Counted from the stretch's first letter, positions 1-8,528 are shown. The stretch: DNA of 64,000 nucleotides from Micavibrio sp. (GCA_030824965.1 JAPJQV010000003.1:254956-318955), one strand, 5' to 3'. The notes: generated by a model from the letters alone, not told the origin. Made by a program: numbers and translations.

Positions 1-1
1 T

Positions 2-991
2 TTTGACGATGCGCAAGGCTGGCTCGTCGGTGAACCGCATAAAGGGCTAAGGGCGATGTTCACGATGATGAACGCGGCGCGTCTGGGCGTCGGTATGCAA
101 GGTCTCGGTATCGCAGAAGTCGCCTACCAGAATGCGCTATGGTACGCGAAAGACCGTTTGCAGATGCGCGCCCTCGACGGCACGAAATATCCTGATAAGG
201 CGGCGGATCCGATTATCGTTCATCCTGATGTCCGCCGGATGCTCCTAACCTCGAAAGCTTTTTGTGAAGGTGCCCGCGCTTTATCGTATTGGGTCGGGAT
301 GAATCTGGATATATCCGAGAAACATCCGGATGCGCAAACGCGCCAGGAAGCGGACGATCTCGTCGCGCTTTTGACGCCGATTGTAAAAGCCTACCTGACC
401 GATATGGGATCCGAAGTGTCAAATCTTGCCATGCAGGTCTATGGCGGGCATGGCTATATCTGGGAATGGGGGGTCGAGCAATATGTTCGCGATGCCCGGA
501 TCAGCCAGATATATGAAGGCACGAACGGTATTCAGGCTTTGGACCTCGTCGGTCGTAAAATGGGTCAGAATTTCGGACGCCTTCTACGCCGTTTCTTCCA
601 GCCGGTGTCCGATTTCATTGAGGCGGAACAGTCTAATCCTGATCTGGCCGAATTCATCATGCCGTTTGCAAAGGCTTTTGCAAAGCTGCAACAGGTCACG
701 GCCATCATCGCACAAAAAGGTCTGAAAGATCCGAATGAAGCGGGGGCGGCGTCGGTCGATTATCTACGGATGTTCGCACTGGTGGCGCTCGGCTTTATGT
801 GGTGTCGTATCGTCAAAGTAGCTTCCGCCAAATTGAAAGAAGGTGGAGACGGCCGCCAGGAATTCTATGACAGTAAAATAAAAACAGCGCGCTTCTTCTT
901 CGAGCGCATGCTGCCTGAAAACGAAGCGCGTTTCCGCATGATCATGGCGGGCGCCGCACCTCTCATGGAAATGACGGAAGGAGAATTCTAA
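2..991 (+). CDS. acyl-CoA dehydrogenase, C-terminal part (5' cut by window edge)
   Basis: The reading frame is open from base 2, so the gene starts outside the window; 329 residues are visible. The visible part begins inside the middle beta domain (GWLVGEPHKGLRAMF) and runs through the alpha-helical C-terminal domain of FAD-dependent acyl-CoA dehydrogenases. The YEGTNGIQ motif holds the Glu used as catalytic base in medium- and short-chain family members. About 120 further residues match the extra C-terminal helical domain of the long (about 590 aa) DmdC-like subfamily. It catalyses alpha,beta-desaturation of an acyl-CoA, chain length unknown. The SCP2 gene follows with no gap (TAA then ATG), so the two are probably co-transcribed. 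Confidence 0.93.
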   Translation, partial: FDDAQGWLVGEPHKGLRAMFTMMNAARLGVGMQGLGIAEVAYQNALWYAKDRLQMRALDGTKYPDKAADPIIVHPDVRRMLLTSKAFCEGARALSYWVGMNLDISEKHPDAQTRQEADDLVALLTPIVKAYLTDMGSEVSNLAMQVYGGHGYIWEWGVEQYVRDARISQIYEGTNGIQALDLVGRKMGQNFGRLLRRFFQPVSDFIEAEQSNPDLAEFIMPFAKAFAKLQQVTAIIAQKGLKDPNEAGAASVDYLRMFALVALGFMWCRIVKVASAKLKEGGDGRQEFYDSKIKTARFFFERMLPENEARFRMIMAGAAPLMEMTEGEF

Positions 992-1291
992 ATGGATATT
1001 GAACAAATCACGGAAATCTTAAAAAAACGCGTGGGCAGTGGCGGCTTCAACCATACCGCGCTATTCGATTTCGACGATGACGGGAAGGTTTTCGTCGATG
1101 GCACGCAGTCACCTCCGCTCGTTACCAATGAAGAGCAGGAGGCGGAGGTTACATTGGCCACCAGCCTTGAAACATTTTCGAAAATTCTCGATGGCTCCCA
1201 AGACCCGAATTTTGCTTTCATGATGGGCAAGCTCAAAGTGCGCGGCAGTATGGGTCTGGCGCTGAAATTGAACGGCATGCTGGAAAGCTAG
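992..1291 (+). CDS. SCP2 sterol-binding domain protein
   Basis: A 99-residue single-domain protein whose fold signature (FNHTALFDFDDDGKVFVDGT, later FAFMMGKLKVRGSMGLALKL) is that of the SCP2 sterol-carrier family. Such small stand-alone SCP2 proteins bind acyl chains or acyl-CoAs in a hydrophobic tunnel and often sit beside beta-oxidation genes. Here it abuts the acyl-CoA dehydrogenase stop codon directly, which suggests translational coupling and a role in lipid substrate handling. There is no signal peptide, so it should be cytoplasmic. The specific ligand cannot be read from sequence. Confidence 0.85.
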   Translation: MDIEQITEILKKRVGSGGFNHTALFDFDDDGKVFVDGTQSPPLVTNEEQEAEVTLATSLETFSKILDGSQDPNFAFMMGKLKVRGSMGLALKLNGMLES

Positions 1292-1330
1292 GCTCTTGCG
1301 GTCACGGACCGGAGGGCCTATTCTTCTTAC

Positions 1331-1900
1331 ATGCATCTTTATTTCCGCGTCCTGTGGGTTCTTATCGGCTCATTTTTCAAACCTAAAATATCCTCCATTC
1401 TCGAAACATCAGTTTTGAAATTCAAGGTTCTGCCGAACGATCTTGATTTCAATATGCATATGAATAACGGCCGGTATTTGACGATCATGGATTTAGGCCG
1501 GTTCGATCTGGTTCTGCGTGCCGGTTTGATGCAGATTATGCTTAAACAAAAAAGCGTTCCCATACTGGGTTCTGCCACGATCCGTTATCGTCTGCCGCTG
1601 ATGCCGTTTCAATCTTACGAGCTTCATACCCGCATCGTCTCATGGGACGATAAATGGGCATATATGGAACAGCGTTTCATCATCGCCGATGGGGGTAAGA
1701 AGCATGGCGCAGTGGCCGCAGTGGCCTTGGTCAAAGGAAGTTTTTACGACCAGAAAAACAAAAGAACCGTGCCGACGAAAGATGTTTTGGATAGCGCGGG
1801 ATTAGCGGTTGAAACGCCGGAAATTCCGGCGCATATCGTGGAATGGCAGAAATCGGAAGACTTCTTGCGTGAATTGACGAAAATAGGAAACGGATCATGA
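1331..1900 (+). CDS. hotdog-fold acyl-CoA thioesterase (THEM6-like)
   Basis: A 189-residue protein with the 4HBT-type hotdog hallmark NDLDFNMHMNNGRYLTIMDL near residue 40, in which the Asp and the His/Asn-rich stretch form the usual active-site region. It resembles the THEM6/YbgC-like broad family of acyl-CoA thioesterases that hydrolyse acyl-CoA to free acid plus CoA. An N-terminal hydrophobic stretch (LYFRVLWVLIGSFF) might be a membrane anchor. The start ATG lies 40 bases after the SCP2 gene; the stop overlaps the panC start by 4 bases (ATGA), so this group of genes reads as one operon. Substrate unknown. Confidence 0.8.
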   Translation: MHLYFRVLWVLIGSFFKPKISSILETSVLKFKVLPNDLDFNMHMNNGRYLTIMDLGRFDLVLRAGLMQIMLKQKSVPILGSATIRYRLPLMPFQSYELHTRIVSWDDKWAYMEQRFIIADGGKKHGAVAAVALVKGSFYDQKNKRTVPTKDVLDSAGLAVETPEIPAHIVEWQKSEDFLRELTKIGNGS

Positions 1901-2730
1901 TCAGACTTCATAATTTTGAAGAGTTGCAAGCTTATGCCGGTGGCGAAGACAGTATTCTGGGTTTGGTGCCGACGATGGGGGCGCTTCATGAAGGGCATTT
2001 GCATTTAGTTGAAATGGCACTTGCCGATTGCGACCGCGTGATCGTCAGCGTCTTCGTCAACCCGAAACAATTCGCGCCGCATGAAGACCTAGCGAAATAT
2101 CCGCGCACGCTGGAGGCCGATATGGAGAAGCTTAAAGCGGCGGGCGTCCATGCGATCTATACGCCAACGATCGATGATATGTACCCGGAAGGATTCGCCA
2201 CGAAAATTTCCATCGGTAAAATATCAGAACCGCTCGAAGGTCAGTTCCGTCCGCAATTTTTCGAGGGCGTGGCAACCGTGGTTGCCAAATTATTTTTACA
2301 AGTGATGCCGGATAAGGCTTTCTTTGGCGAAAAAGATTACCAGCAATTGCAGGTGATCAAACGCATGGTTCAGGATTTGAACCTGCCGATCGAGATCGTG
2401 CCGGTCCCCACCGTGCGCGATAAGGATTCGGGCCTCGCGCTATCGTCGCGCAATGCTTATTTGAATGAAGAAGAATTAAAGATTGCCCAACAGTTGAATA
2501 TTGTTTTGCTAACAATGGCTGAGAAGATCGACTCTGGTTTTGATCTGCGAGAGATCGAATCATGGGGGGTGGCCGAGCTTAAAATCCGCGGCTTCACCAA
2601 GATTGATTACTGCGACATCCGCGATGCGAAAACATTGCAAAGCGCGGAAACAGGATCCAAAACAGAAAAAAGAATATTGGCGGCAGCCTGGATCGGCACG
2701 ACGAGATTAATCGATAATATTACGGCTTAG
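1897..2730 (+). CDS. panC: pantothenate synthetase (pantoate--beta-alanine ligase)
   Basis: The 277-residue length is standard for PanC. The N-terminal PTMGALHEGHLHLV carries the HxGH-type nucleotide-binding motif. FFGEKDYQQLQVIKRMVQDL and the KMSKS-like segment DSGLALSSRNAYL complete the family signature. It joins pantoate and beta-alanine with ATP through a pantoyl-adenylate, the last step of pantothenate synthesis, and feeds CoA formation. That fits with the acyl-CoA genes upstream, whose last member it overlaps by 4 bases. No panB is visible beside it. It converges with the SCO gene, the two coding ends overlapping by 11 bases. Confidence 0.96.
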   Translation: MIRLHNFEELQAYAGGEDSILGLVPTMGALHEGHLHLVEMALADCDRVIVSVFVNPKQFAPHEDLAKYPRTLEADMEKLKAAGVHAIYTPTIDDMYPEGFATKISIGKISEPLEGQFRPQFFEGVATVVAKLFLQVMPDKAFFGEKDYQQLQVIKRMVQDLNLPIEIVPVPTVRDKDSGLALSSRNAYLNEEELKIAQQLNIVLLTMAEKIDSGFDLREIESWGVAELKIRGFTKIDYCDIRDAKTLQSAETGSKTEKRILAAAWIGTTRLIDNITA

Positions 2731-3358
2731 GCTGTTTTTTCAGATATTTGCGGATGAAGTCTTCCATCTCGGCAGCACTTTGCTGTGTTTTAAACAACGT
2801 GATGAGTTTGTCGTCCGGGCTCATGAAATAAATGAATGACGAATGATCCATCGTGTAGTCGTCGCCATCGGGCACTTTGGCGGCGTAGACCTTGAATTCG
2901 CTTTTGACGGCTTCGATTTGTTCAGGTGTACCGGTCAGGCCGATCATCGACGGATCGAACAGGCTGACATATTTTTTTAGAACTTTCGATGTGTCACGTT
3001 CGGGGTCGATTGTGATGAAGATCATCTGGATCTGATCTTTTTGACTATCCGATAATTCTTTATAGGCTTCGGCTGTTTTTTGAAGTTCAGTCGGGCATAT
3101 CGCCGGGCAGGAGGTAAAGCCTAAATAGATGAGTTTATATTTACCGGCGAAATCTTTTTCACTGCGGATTTTACCATCCTGATCGGTCAGCTCGAAAGGT
3201 CCGCCGACGCCCGATACGTTCATAATCGCCGGGGTATTGTCTTTCTTTTTCGAGGAGATCGCGCTGATGCCTGCAATCAATGCGCCGAGGCACAGGCCTA
3301 TAGCGGCGAGTAAAAAGGTTCGGATGAGACGATCTTTAACGGGGTTATATGAAGACAT
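2720..3358 (-). CDS. SCO1/SenC family copper chaperone
   Basis: A 212-residue protein with one N-terminal membrane segment (about residues 11-30) and a periplasmic thioredoxin-like domain. The TSCPAICPTELQ stretch holds the CxxxC copper ligands, and the distal His appears in YTMDHSSFIYF, so all three Cu ligands of the family are kept. SCO proteins deliver copper to the CuA centre of cytochrome c oxidase or act as thiol reductases. No oxidase genes are visible next to it. It lies downstream of phoH on the same strand. A perfect 9-bp inverted repeat covers its start codon (3356-3379). Confidence 0.92.
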   Translation of the reverse strand: MSSYNPVKDRLIRTFLLAAIGLCLGALIAGISAISSKKKDNTPAIMNVSGVGGPFELTDQDGKIRSEKDFAGKYKLIYLGFTSCPAICPTELQKTAEAYKELSDSQKDQIQMIFITIDPERDTSKVLKKYVSLFDPSMIGLTGTPEQIEAVKSEFKVYAAKVPDGDDYTMDHSSFIYFMSPDDKLITLFKTQQSAAEMEDFIRKYLKKQPKP

Positions 3359-3379
3359 GGCCCCATTTTAGGGGCCATG
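3356..3379 (-). promoter_or_regulatory. inverted repeat covering the SCO start codon
   Basis: CATGGCCCC and GGGGCCATG form a perfect 9-bp stem with a 6-base loop. On the minus strand the distal arm ends in the ATG of the SCO gene, so the RNA hairpin would bury both the start codon and the bases just upstream. It is not followed by a U run, which argues against a simple terminator for phoH. A translational control role is inference. Confidence 0.45.
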
Positions 3380-3402
3380 AAAAATAAGTCCAGTCACTTA
3401 AA

Positions 3403-4134
3403 TTAAATAACTTCCAGCATTTCAGCGACGAGAGGATGGCGGACGATATCTTGCTGTTTCAGCCGGATGACGGCGATGTTTTTAATCTCCTCCATTTTCT
3501 TGCAGATATCATCAAGGCCGGACATGCCCGGCAGGAGGTCCGACTGATCCGGATCGCCCGTGACCACCATCGTCGAATGCCAGCCAAGGCGGGAAAGAAG
3601 CATTTTAAGCTGGGCGTAGGTGCAGTTTTGGGCTTCGTCAATGACGACAAAGGCATTGTTCAACGTGCGGCCCCGCATAAAGCCGATCGGAGCAATCTCA
3701 ATTGTGCCATCATCAAGATATTGTTTCACACGCTTGCCTCCCATGCGGTCGCCCAGAGCATCATATAAAGGGCGGAGATAGGGGGCCATTTTCTCATGCA
3801 TGTCACCGGGTAAATAGCCGAGCGATTCTCCGGCTTCCATGGCGGGGCGGGAAAGGATGATTCGCTCTATTTTGCCTGCTTCCAACGCTTCGACGGCGGC
3901 GGATATTGCCAGATAAGTTTTCCCTGACCCTGCGGGACCTAAAGCCAGTGTCAGATTATGATCCTTGATCGCTTCCATCAATGCACGCTGTCCGTCGGTA
4001 CGGGGCTTCACTTTACGCATATAGGATTTATCGCGGCTATTATCGATCTGGGATTCCAGTGGATGCCATTTTTCTTCAAAGCTCGGACGGACAACATTCG
4101 TTGAATGCTTATTACGGTTTTTATCTCGGGACAT
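3403..4134 (-). CDS. phoH: PhoH family ATPase
   Basis: The protein has a P-loop (GPAGSGKTYLA), a Walker B segment (AFVVIDEAQN) and the conserved TGDPDQSD motif of PhoH/RecD-like ATPases. PhoH-like proteins are nucleotide-dependent and tied to RNA processing; the exact activity is unsettled. The longest frame begins at 4173, but the ATG at 4134 is preferred because GGAAGG sits 7 bases upstream of it while nothing like a ribosome site precedes 4173; this gives 243 residues. In many alphaproteobacteria phoH sits between miaB and ybeY. Here it stands without them, followed by the SCO gene. Confidence 0.9.
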   Translation of the reverse strand: MSRDKNRNKHSTNVVRPSFEEKWHPLESQIDNSRDKSYMRKVKPRTDGQRALMEAIKDHNLTLALGPAGSGKTYLAISAAVEALEAGKIERIILSRPAMEAGESLGYLPGDMHEKMAPYLRPLYDALGDRMGGKRVKQYLDDGTIEIAPIGFMRGRTLNNAFVVIDEAQNCTYAQLKMLLSRLGWHSTMVVTGDPDQSDLLPGMSGLDDICKKMEEIKNIAVIRLKQQDIVRHPLVAEMLEVI

Positions 4135-4174
4135 GGAGGTTCCTTCCGGTTCGGGTTGAAAATAAAAATTCATG

Positions 4175-4207
4175 AAAAAAGGCAGCTTGCGTATGCTGAG
4201 CTGCCTT
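4175..4207 (-). terminator. rho-independent terminator upstream of phoH
   Basis: On the minus strand GGCAGCT pairs with AGCTGCC across an 11-base loop and is followed by six U residues. It ends about 40 bases before the chosen phoH start, so it must terminate a transcript that begins further upstream (a small RNA or an attenuated phoH leader). Confidence 0.7.
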
Positions 4208-4335
4208 AAAGCGAGAAATTTGAAATGAGCTTGCGATCACTTTGGTGATATCGCGCGCCCCTGACAGGGGATCGATATGCCGATTTCGAAAACAAAACAG
4301 ATTGAACCGCAATGAATGACCCGATTGGGTAAGAG
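4175..4335 (-). ncRNA. candidate small RNA or attenuated leader before phoH
   Basis: About 150 bases on the minus strand lack a credible coding frame but hold consecutive hairpins: CCCCT/AGGGG (4258-4270), GTGAT/ATCAC with a bulge and flanking GCG/CGC (4233-4254), then the U-tailed terminator (4175-4207). This could be an independent sRNA or a conditional terminator in the phoH leader. The 5' end is a guess. I could not match it to a known RNA family by eye. Confidence 0.35.
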
Positions 4336-4448
4336 GCAAAGAGATATTCTAAAACGAATCGTATCAGAATTTTGGAATCGGCACTATCTATTTTGTGCAG
4401 AGCATAAAATATGGCAGATTAGCGCATTATTTCGAGGAGTTTTAAAAT

Positions 4449-5084
4449 ATGAAAATATCGTCTTTGATGCCGCGGCAGGATAAATTCTCTTATCTTCTCG
4501 AATCGCTTTCCCGCGCAGCGCATGAAAGTGCGCATCAACTAAAAAATTATATCGGCACTACAGATTCGTCTCAAAGAGACAGATTGGGTAAATCGATTTC
4601 CGATTGCAAGCAATCGGCCAAAGAGACGATGTCGAATATTACGAAGTCCCTATGCCAGACTTATATTACGCCGTTTGACCGCGAAGATATTCAGGAATTC
4701 GCCACGCATCTTTATAAGATTACAAAAACTATCGATAAAGTCAGGGAAAGGATAGACCTTCACGGAATTTCATTGGAAGACGGGAGCTTTTCCAAACAAA
4801 TAGATCTTATCTGCCAGGAAGGCGAGGCGATGAATGAAATGGTCGCGGCACTCGGTAAAGGCAGGGCCGGTGATCTTATTATTGCCAAAACAGATATTCT
4901 TCTCGACCTTGAGCTCAAAGGCGATGCCGTATTGGCGGACCTTCTTGTTTCTTTATTCGCAAATGAAACATCGGCGCGTGAACTGATCTTGCGAAAAGAT
5001 ATTTATGATATGCTGGAAAAGGTGATCGACCGTTATCGTGACGCAGGCAGTATCGCCGTCGAAATCGTTTTGAAGCATAAGTAA
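4449..5084 (+). CDS. PhoU-like DUF47 protein (Pit accessory)
   Basis: A 211-residue all-helical protein of the DUF47/PhoU-related family that usually accompanies Pit transporters. The start MKISSLMPRQDKFSYLLES resembles the family N-terminus (phosphate-transport accessory, YkaA-like). Its ATG follows GAGGAG at good spacing. The pit gene begins 4 bases after its stop, so the two form a compact operon. Family members modulate low-affinity phosphate uptake; the mechanism is not settled. No Pho box was recognised upstream. Confidence 0.85.
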   Translation: MKISSLMPRQDKFSYLLESLSRAAHESAHQLKNYIGTTDSSQRDRLGKSISDCKQSAKETMSNITKSLCQTYITPFDREDIQEFATHLYKITKTIDKVRERIDLHGISLEDGSFSKQIDLICQEGEAMNEMVAALGKGRAGDLIIAKTDILLDLELKGDAVLADLLVSLFANETSARELILRKDIYDMLEKVIDRYRDAGSIAVEIVLKHK

Positions 5085-5088
5085 ATCA

Positions 5089-6093
5089 ATGGACCCGCTT
5101 TTTATATTCTTATGCGTGGTGGTCAGCCTGACGCTCCTGTTCGATTACATCAATGGGTTTCATGATTCGGCAAATGCTATCGCCACTATTGTCTCTACTA
5201 AAGTCATGTCGCCATCCAAAGCCGTCATTTATGGTGCAGTTTTAAACTTTATCGGCGCGCTTGCCGGAACCGAAGTGGCGGCAACAATCGGCAAAGGATT
5301 GGTGGATTCGAATACCATCACTTTAACGACTGTATTTTGCACCATTGTCTCGGCAATAATCTGGAATTTAATTACATGGTGGAAGGGATTGCCGACAAGC
5401 TCGTCCCATGCCCTGATCGGATCATTACTCGGGGCCAGTTTCGTGTCATCGACGGTCGAAGCTGGAAGCATTCACTGGGATATCGTTGCCCAGAAGATTA
5501 TTTTTCCTATGTTCGCTTCTCCTCTAGTCGGCCTCGCTGTCGGGTTCTTATTCATGGTAGCGCTTACCTGGCTGGTCTATAAATGGAATCTTGGGACGAT
5601 CAATCGTATATTCAGCAAGCTGCAAATATTTTCGGCGGGGTTCATGGCTTTCGAACATGGGCGCAACGATGCGCAGAAATCCATGGGTATCATCGCGCTG
5701 GCATTGGTACTGGTAAATCCGCAGGATGATTTTCAAATTCCTTTCTGGGTAGTCTTATCCTGTGCGGTTGCCATGGCTCTAGGTACCTGGAGCGGCGGCT
5801 GGCGAATTATTCATACTCTTGGCAACAAGCTCATCAAGCTTCAGCCCATTCACGGTTTTGCAGCTGAAACCACTGCGTCAGTCGTCATAGGCACGGCTTC
5901 GCATTTCGGTGTGCCATTGAGTACAACACAGGTTATTTCATCTGCTATATTAGGCGTCGGAACGGCGAAGCGCGCATCCGCCGTCAATTGGGGCGTATTT
6001 GGCCGGATTGTATGGGCATGGATTTTGACATTGCCACTTACATTCTCATTTGCCGCTTTGCTTATGTTGCTGATTCAATTACTTTTTCATTAA
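5089..6093 (+). CDS. pit: PiT family inorganic phosphate transporter
   Basis: A 334-residue polytopic membrane protein with the two inverted PiT signature repeats, NGFHDSANAIATIVSTKVM near residue 22 and FEHGRNDAQKSMG near residue 190, each supplying the Asn/Asp of the phosphate/cation site. It is a low-affinity phosphate:cation symporter in the inner membrane. The length matches the short bacterial and archaeal subgroup that pairs with a DUF47 protein, which is just what lies 4 bases upstream. Function is well supported by both motif and context. Confidence 0.94.
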   Translation: MDPLFIFLCVVVSLTLLFDYINGFHDSANAIATIVSTKVMSPSKAVIYGAVLNFIGALAGTEVAATIGKGLVDSNTITLTTVFCTIVSAIIWNLITWWKGLPTSSSHALIGSLLGASFVSSTVEAGSIHWDIVAQKIIFPMFASPLVGLAVGFLFMVALTWLVYKWNLGTINRIFSKLQIFSAGFMAFEHGRNDAQKSMGIIALALVLVNPQDDFQIPFWVVLSCAVAMALGTWSGGWRIIHTLGNKLIKLQPIHGFAAETTASVVIGTASHFGVPLSTTQVISSAILGVGTAKRASAVNWGVFGRIVWAWILTLPLTFSFAALLMLLIQLLFH

Positions 6094-6135
6094 GTATTGA
6101 TGGATTATTAATTTAAATCCGATACAATTACGCAC

Positions 6136-6915
6136 ATGAACATCAAAGCGCTTTCAGTTCAAAAAGGCTTTACGCTTGTCGAGCTTTCGATCGTTATGAT
6201 TATTATCGGTCTTTTAATCGGCGGCATTCTTAAGGGACAGCAACTTATTGAGAATGCCAAAATAGCCAGCCTGATCTCGACGACGAAACATATCACCTCG
6301 GCTTATAATACTTTTGTTGATTCCTATCATAACAAGCCCGGTGATATTTTTGCAGCTCAGGAAATGATTCCAAATTGTAATACCGCCAGTTCTTGTGTCG
6401 GAGGCAACGGCAACCAGGAAGTAGGAGCTGCTGTCGGTGCTCCATGGGCTGACATAAATACGTTGATTAACAGCGAAAATACGCAGTTCTGGAAGCATCT
6501 GGCACTGACTGATCTGATCAGTGGCGTCAATCCGTCAGCAGGCGAAATTGGTTGGGAACAAACTTTTATCGAGTCCCCAATTGCAGGCGGTTTTCATGTC
6601 AGCACTACAAATGGATCGAACGGATATGCTTCCATGAGGGGGCTTATCATCCTGACAAGGGGGCGAGCAGACGGACAATGGCTCTGTGGTATCGCAACAG
6701 GAAATTTCACTGAATGTTCATTATCTCCAAGTCAGGCATTTCGTATCGACAGCAAGCTTGACGACGGCAATGCCGAGACAGGGAAAGTTGCTGCCATCAG
6801 CATGTCGCATAGTAATGGGTGTGGTGAGCCGAATAGGGGAAGTAATGGTCCGAATGGATATGGAGGCTCCGATGTCAAAAGCTGTGATATATTTTTCTGG
6901 CTAGCGCCCAAATGA
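6136..6915 (+). CDS. prepilin-like protein, copy 1 of 3
   Basis: A 259-residue type IV prepilin-like protein. A short basic leader ends at the Gly of KG|FTLVELSIVMIIIG, the prepilin peptidase site, followed by a hydrophobic helix with Glu at mature position 5. The remainder is an exported globular domain with motifs shared by the two following genes: PGD, GGNGN, SENTQFWKHLA, GFHV, a DDG motif, NGCG.PN and a terminal SCD. Paired Cys residues suggest disulfides. It overlaps copy 2 by 4 bases. It could be a pseudopilin of a type II secretion or type IV pilus machine, but no assembly genes are nearby. Confidence 0.85.
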   Translation: MNIKALSVQKGFTLVELSIVMIIIGLLIGGILKGQQLIENAKIASLISTTKHITSAYNTFVDSYHNKPGDIFAAQEMIPNCNTASSCVGGNGNQEVGAAVGAPWADINTLINSENTQFWKHLALTDLISGVNPSAGEIGWEQTFIESPIAGGFHVSTTNGSNGYASMRGLIILTRGRADGQWLCGIATGNFTECSLSPSQAFRIDSKLDDGNAETGKVAAISMSHSNGCGEPNRGSNGPNGYGGSDVKSCDIFFWLAPK

Positions 6916-7688
6916 ATAACAAACCGGATATGAACGGCTTTACCCTCGTCGAACTTTCGATTGTAATGATCATTATCGGGCTTTTGATCGGCGGGGTTTT
7001 AAAAGGTCAGGAACTAATAGATAATGCCCGCGTTTCTGCAACGATTTCACTGGCCAAGCAGGTTATCGTCGCGCAGAATAACTTCGAAGCGGCGTATCAT
7101 TCCATACCCGGTGATATAACCAGTGCAACTACTCTGGTGCCCGGCTGCAATGCAGCGGCTTTGTGCATCGATGGCAATGGAAACCAGACAGTTGGGACAA
7201 AGGACGATTTTCCATGGTGGCATATCGCTTATGAAATGAACAGCGAAAACACGCAATTCTGGAAGCATCTGGCGATGGCCGACATGATAGGTGGAATAGA
7301 TCCTTTAGCTTCCCAACCGGAATGGGGAAAATCCCATCTGCAAGGAAAATTACCGGGCGGTTTTTACGTTCGTTCAGCTGTCTCACGGGCAAGCGGAGGA
7401 TTTGAACGAATGACAAATCTGGTTTTAATTTCGCGCGTGAATGTTGACGGTACCTGGAATTGCGGTGTTCATGTCAATAACCCCGATGTTTGCTCGGTGA
7501 AACCCGTGCAGGCATTCAAAATCGATAAGAAAATGGATGACGGGGTTGCCGATCAAGGGCTTGTCGGGGCAATTAGCAGGGGATACGGCAATGGCTGCGG
7601 TACGCCTAATAACGGCATTAATTCCGCGAACGGGTATGCAACAAGCGTGACGCAATCAAGTTGTGACATGATATTTGCTATTAAGTGA
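6912..7688 (+). CDS. prepilin-like protein, copy 2 of 3
   Basis: A 258-residue paralogue of its neighbours with the same class III signal (NG|FTLVELSIVMIIIG) and the same downstream motifs: IPGD, DGNGNQ, NSENTQFWKHLAMADMIGG, FKIDKKMDDG, NGCGTPN and SCDMIF. The start ATG overlaps the copy 1 stop (ATGA), implying coupled translation. Its N-terminal coding stretch around 6980-7010 is nearly identical at DNA level to that of copy 3, while the rest has diverged, a pattern expected from gene conversion or strong constraint on the assembly helix. Confidence 0.85.
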   Translation: MNNKPDMNGFTLVELSIVMIIIGLLIGGVLKGQELIDNARVSATISLAKQVIVAQNNFEAAYHSIPGDITSATTLVPGCNAAALCIDGNGNQTVGTKDDFPWWHIAYEMNSENTQFWKHLAMADMIGGIDPLASQPEWGKSHLQGKLPGGFYVRSAVSRASGGFERMTNLVLISRVNVDGTWNCGVHVNNPDVCSVKPVQAFKIDKKMDDGVADQGLVGAISRGYGNGCGTPNNGINSANGYATSVTQSSCDMIFAIK

Positions 7689-7697
7689 GAATTAGGC

Positions 7698-8477
7698 ATG
7701 AAAAACAACTTTAAGCAATCCGGTTTCACGCTTGTAGAGCTTTCGATCGTTATGATTATTATCGGGCTTTTGATCGGCGGGGTTTTAAAAGGGCAAGAGT
7801 TGATAGCCAATGCACGTGTGGCCTCGACAGTTTCGAAAACGAAACAGATCTCTGCGGCTTATAATACATTTCTAGACAGCTACAACGCGGTACCAGGTGA
7901 TATGTCTGCGGCAGTGGGAGGATTGTCAAATTGTACTGCAGCAGCGGGATGCTATGGCGGAAACGGTAATAATCTAATAGGCAGGATACCGGCAGACTGG
8001 CTTGCGCAGCCATGGGAAAATGTTTCAGCCACTATAGATTCCGAAAACACTCAATTCTGGAAGCATTTGGCGCTTGCAGATTTGATGGGTGGTTTGAATT
8101 CTTCTGCAACAGCAATCGGATGGGATCAAACACATCCTTACACATCTTTGGATGCCGGCTTTCACGTGCGCAGCAGCAGAGCGCCTGCAGGATTTGGCGA
8201 TCTAAACGGTTTGATATTGATATTGCGCAACGACATAAGCGGGAACTGGAAATGCGATAACCCGGGGCGTGACAATTGCGCCATATCGCCTGATGTCGCC
8301 TATCGTATTGATACAAAGATGGATGATGGCCATGCCGATTCAGGCATTATCCAATCGATAAGCTCCAATTGGGGGAATGGCTGCGGTTTGCCTAATCATG
8401 AATTAAACGGCCCGGATGGCTATGCCCATGCGGTTTCCACTAAATCATGCGACATGATGTTTAAAGTGGCGAATTAA
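7698..8477 (+). CDS. prepilin-like protein, copy 3 of 3
   Basis: A 259-residue third paralogue with the SG|FTLVELSIVMIIIG processing site, then the AYNTFLDSYNAVPGD, GGNGN, SENTQFWKHLALADLMGG, DTKMDDG, NGCGLPN and SCDMMF motifs. It starts 9 bases after the copy 2 stop and ends 18 bases before a strong terminator, so the three genes form one transcription unit. The conserved Cys positions match copies 1 and 2. Which is major or minor pilin cannot be told from sequence. Confidence 0.85.
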   Translation: MKNNFKQSGFTLVELSIVMIIIGLLIGGVLKGQELIANARVASTVSKTKQISAAYNTFLDSYNAVPGDMSAAVGGLSNCTAAAGCYGGNGNNLIGRIPADWLAQPWENVSATIDSENTQFWKHLALADLMGGLNSSATAIGWDQTHPYTSLDAGFHVRSSRAPAGFGDLNGLILILRNDISGNWKCDNPGRDNCAISPDVAYRIDTKMDDGHADSGIIQSISSNWGNGCGLPNHELNGPDGYAHAVSTKSCDMMFKVAN

Positions 8478-8495
8478 CCGCCGGCTCTTTTATAT

Positions 8496-8521
8496 AAAAA
8501 ACCCGCCGGAAGGCGGGTTTT
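8496..8521. terminator. bidirectional terminator between prepilins and nrdB
   Basis: CCCGCC and GGCGGG pair across a GGAA loop, with an A run on the left and a T run on the right, so it can end the prepilin operon on the plus strand and nrdB on the minus strand. Confidence 0.88.
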
Positions 8522-8528
8522 AAATTCT

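Noticed and set aside
4121..4339. 72-residue minus-strand ORF before phoH
   Set aside because: Crosses a strong terminator and hairpins, lacks a ribosome site; a structured RNA explains the region better.
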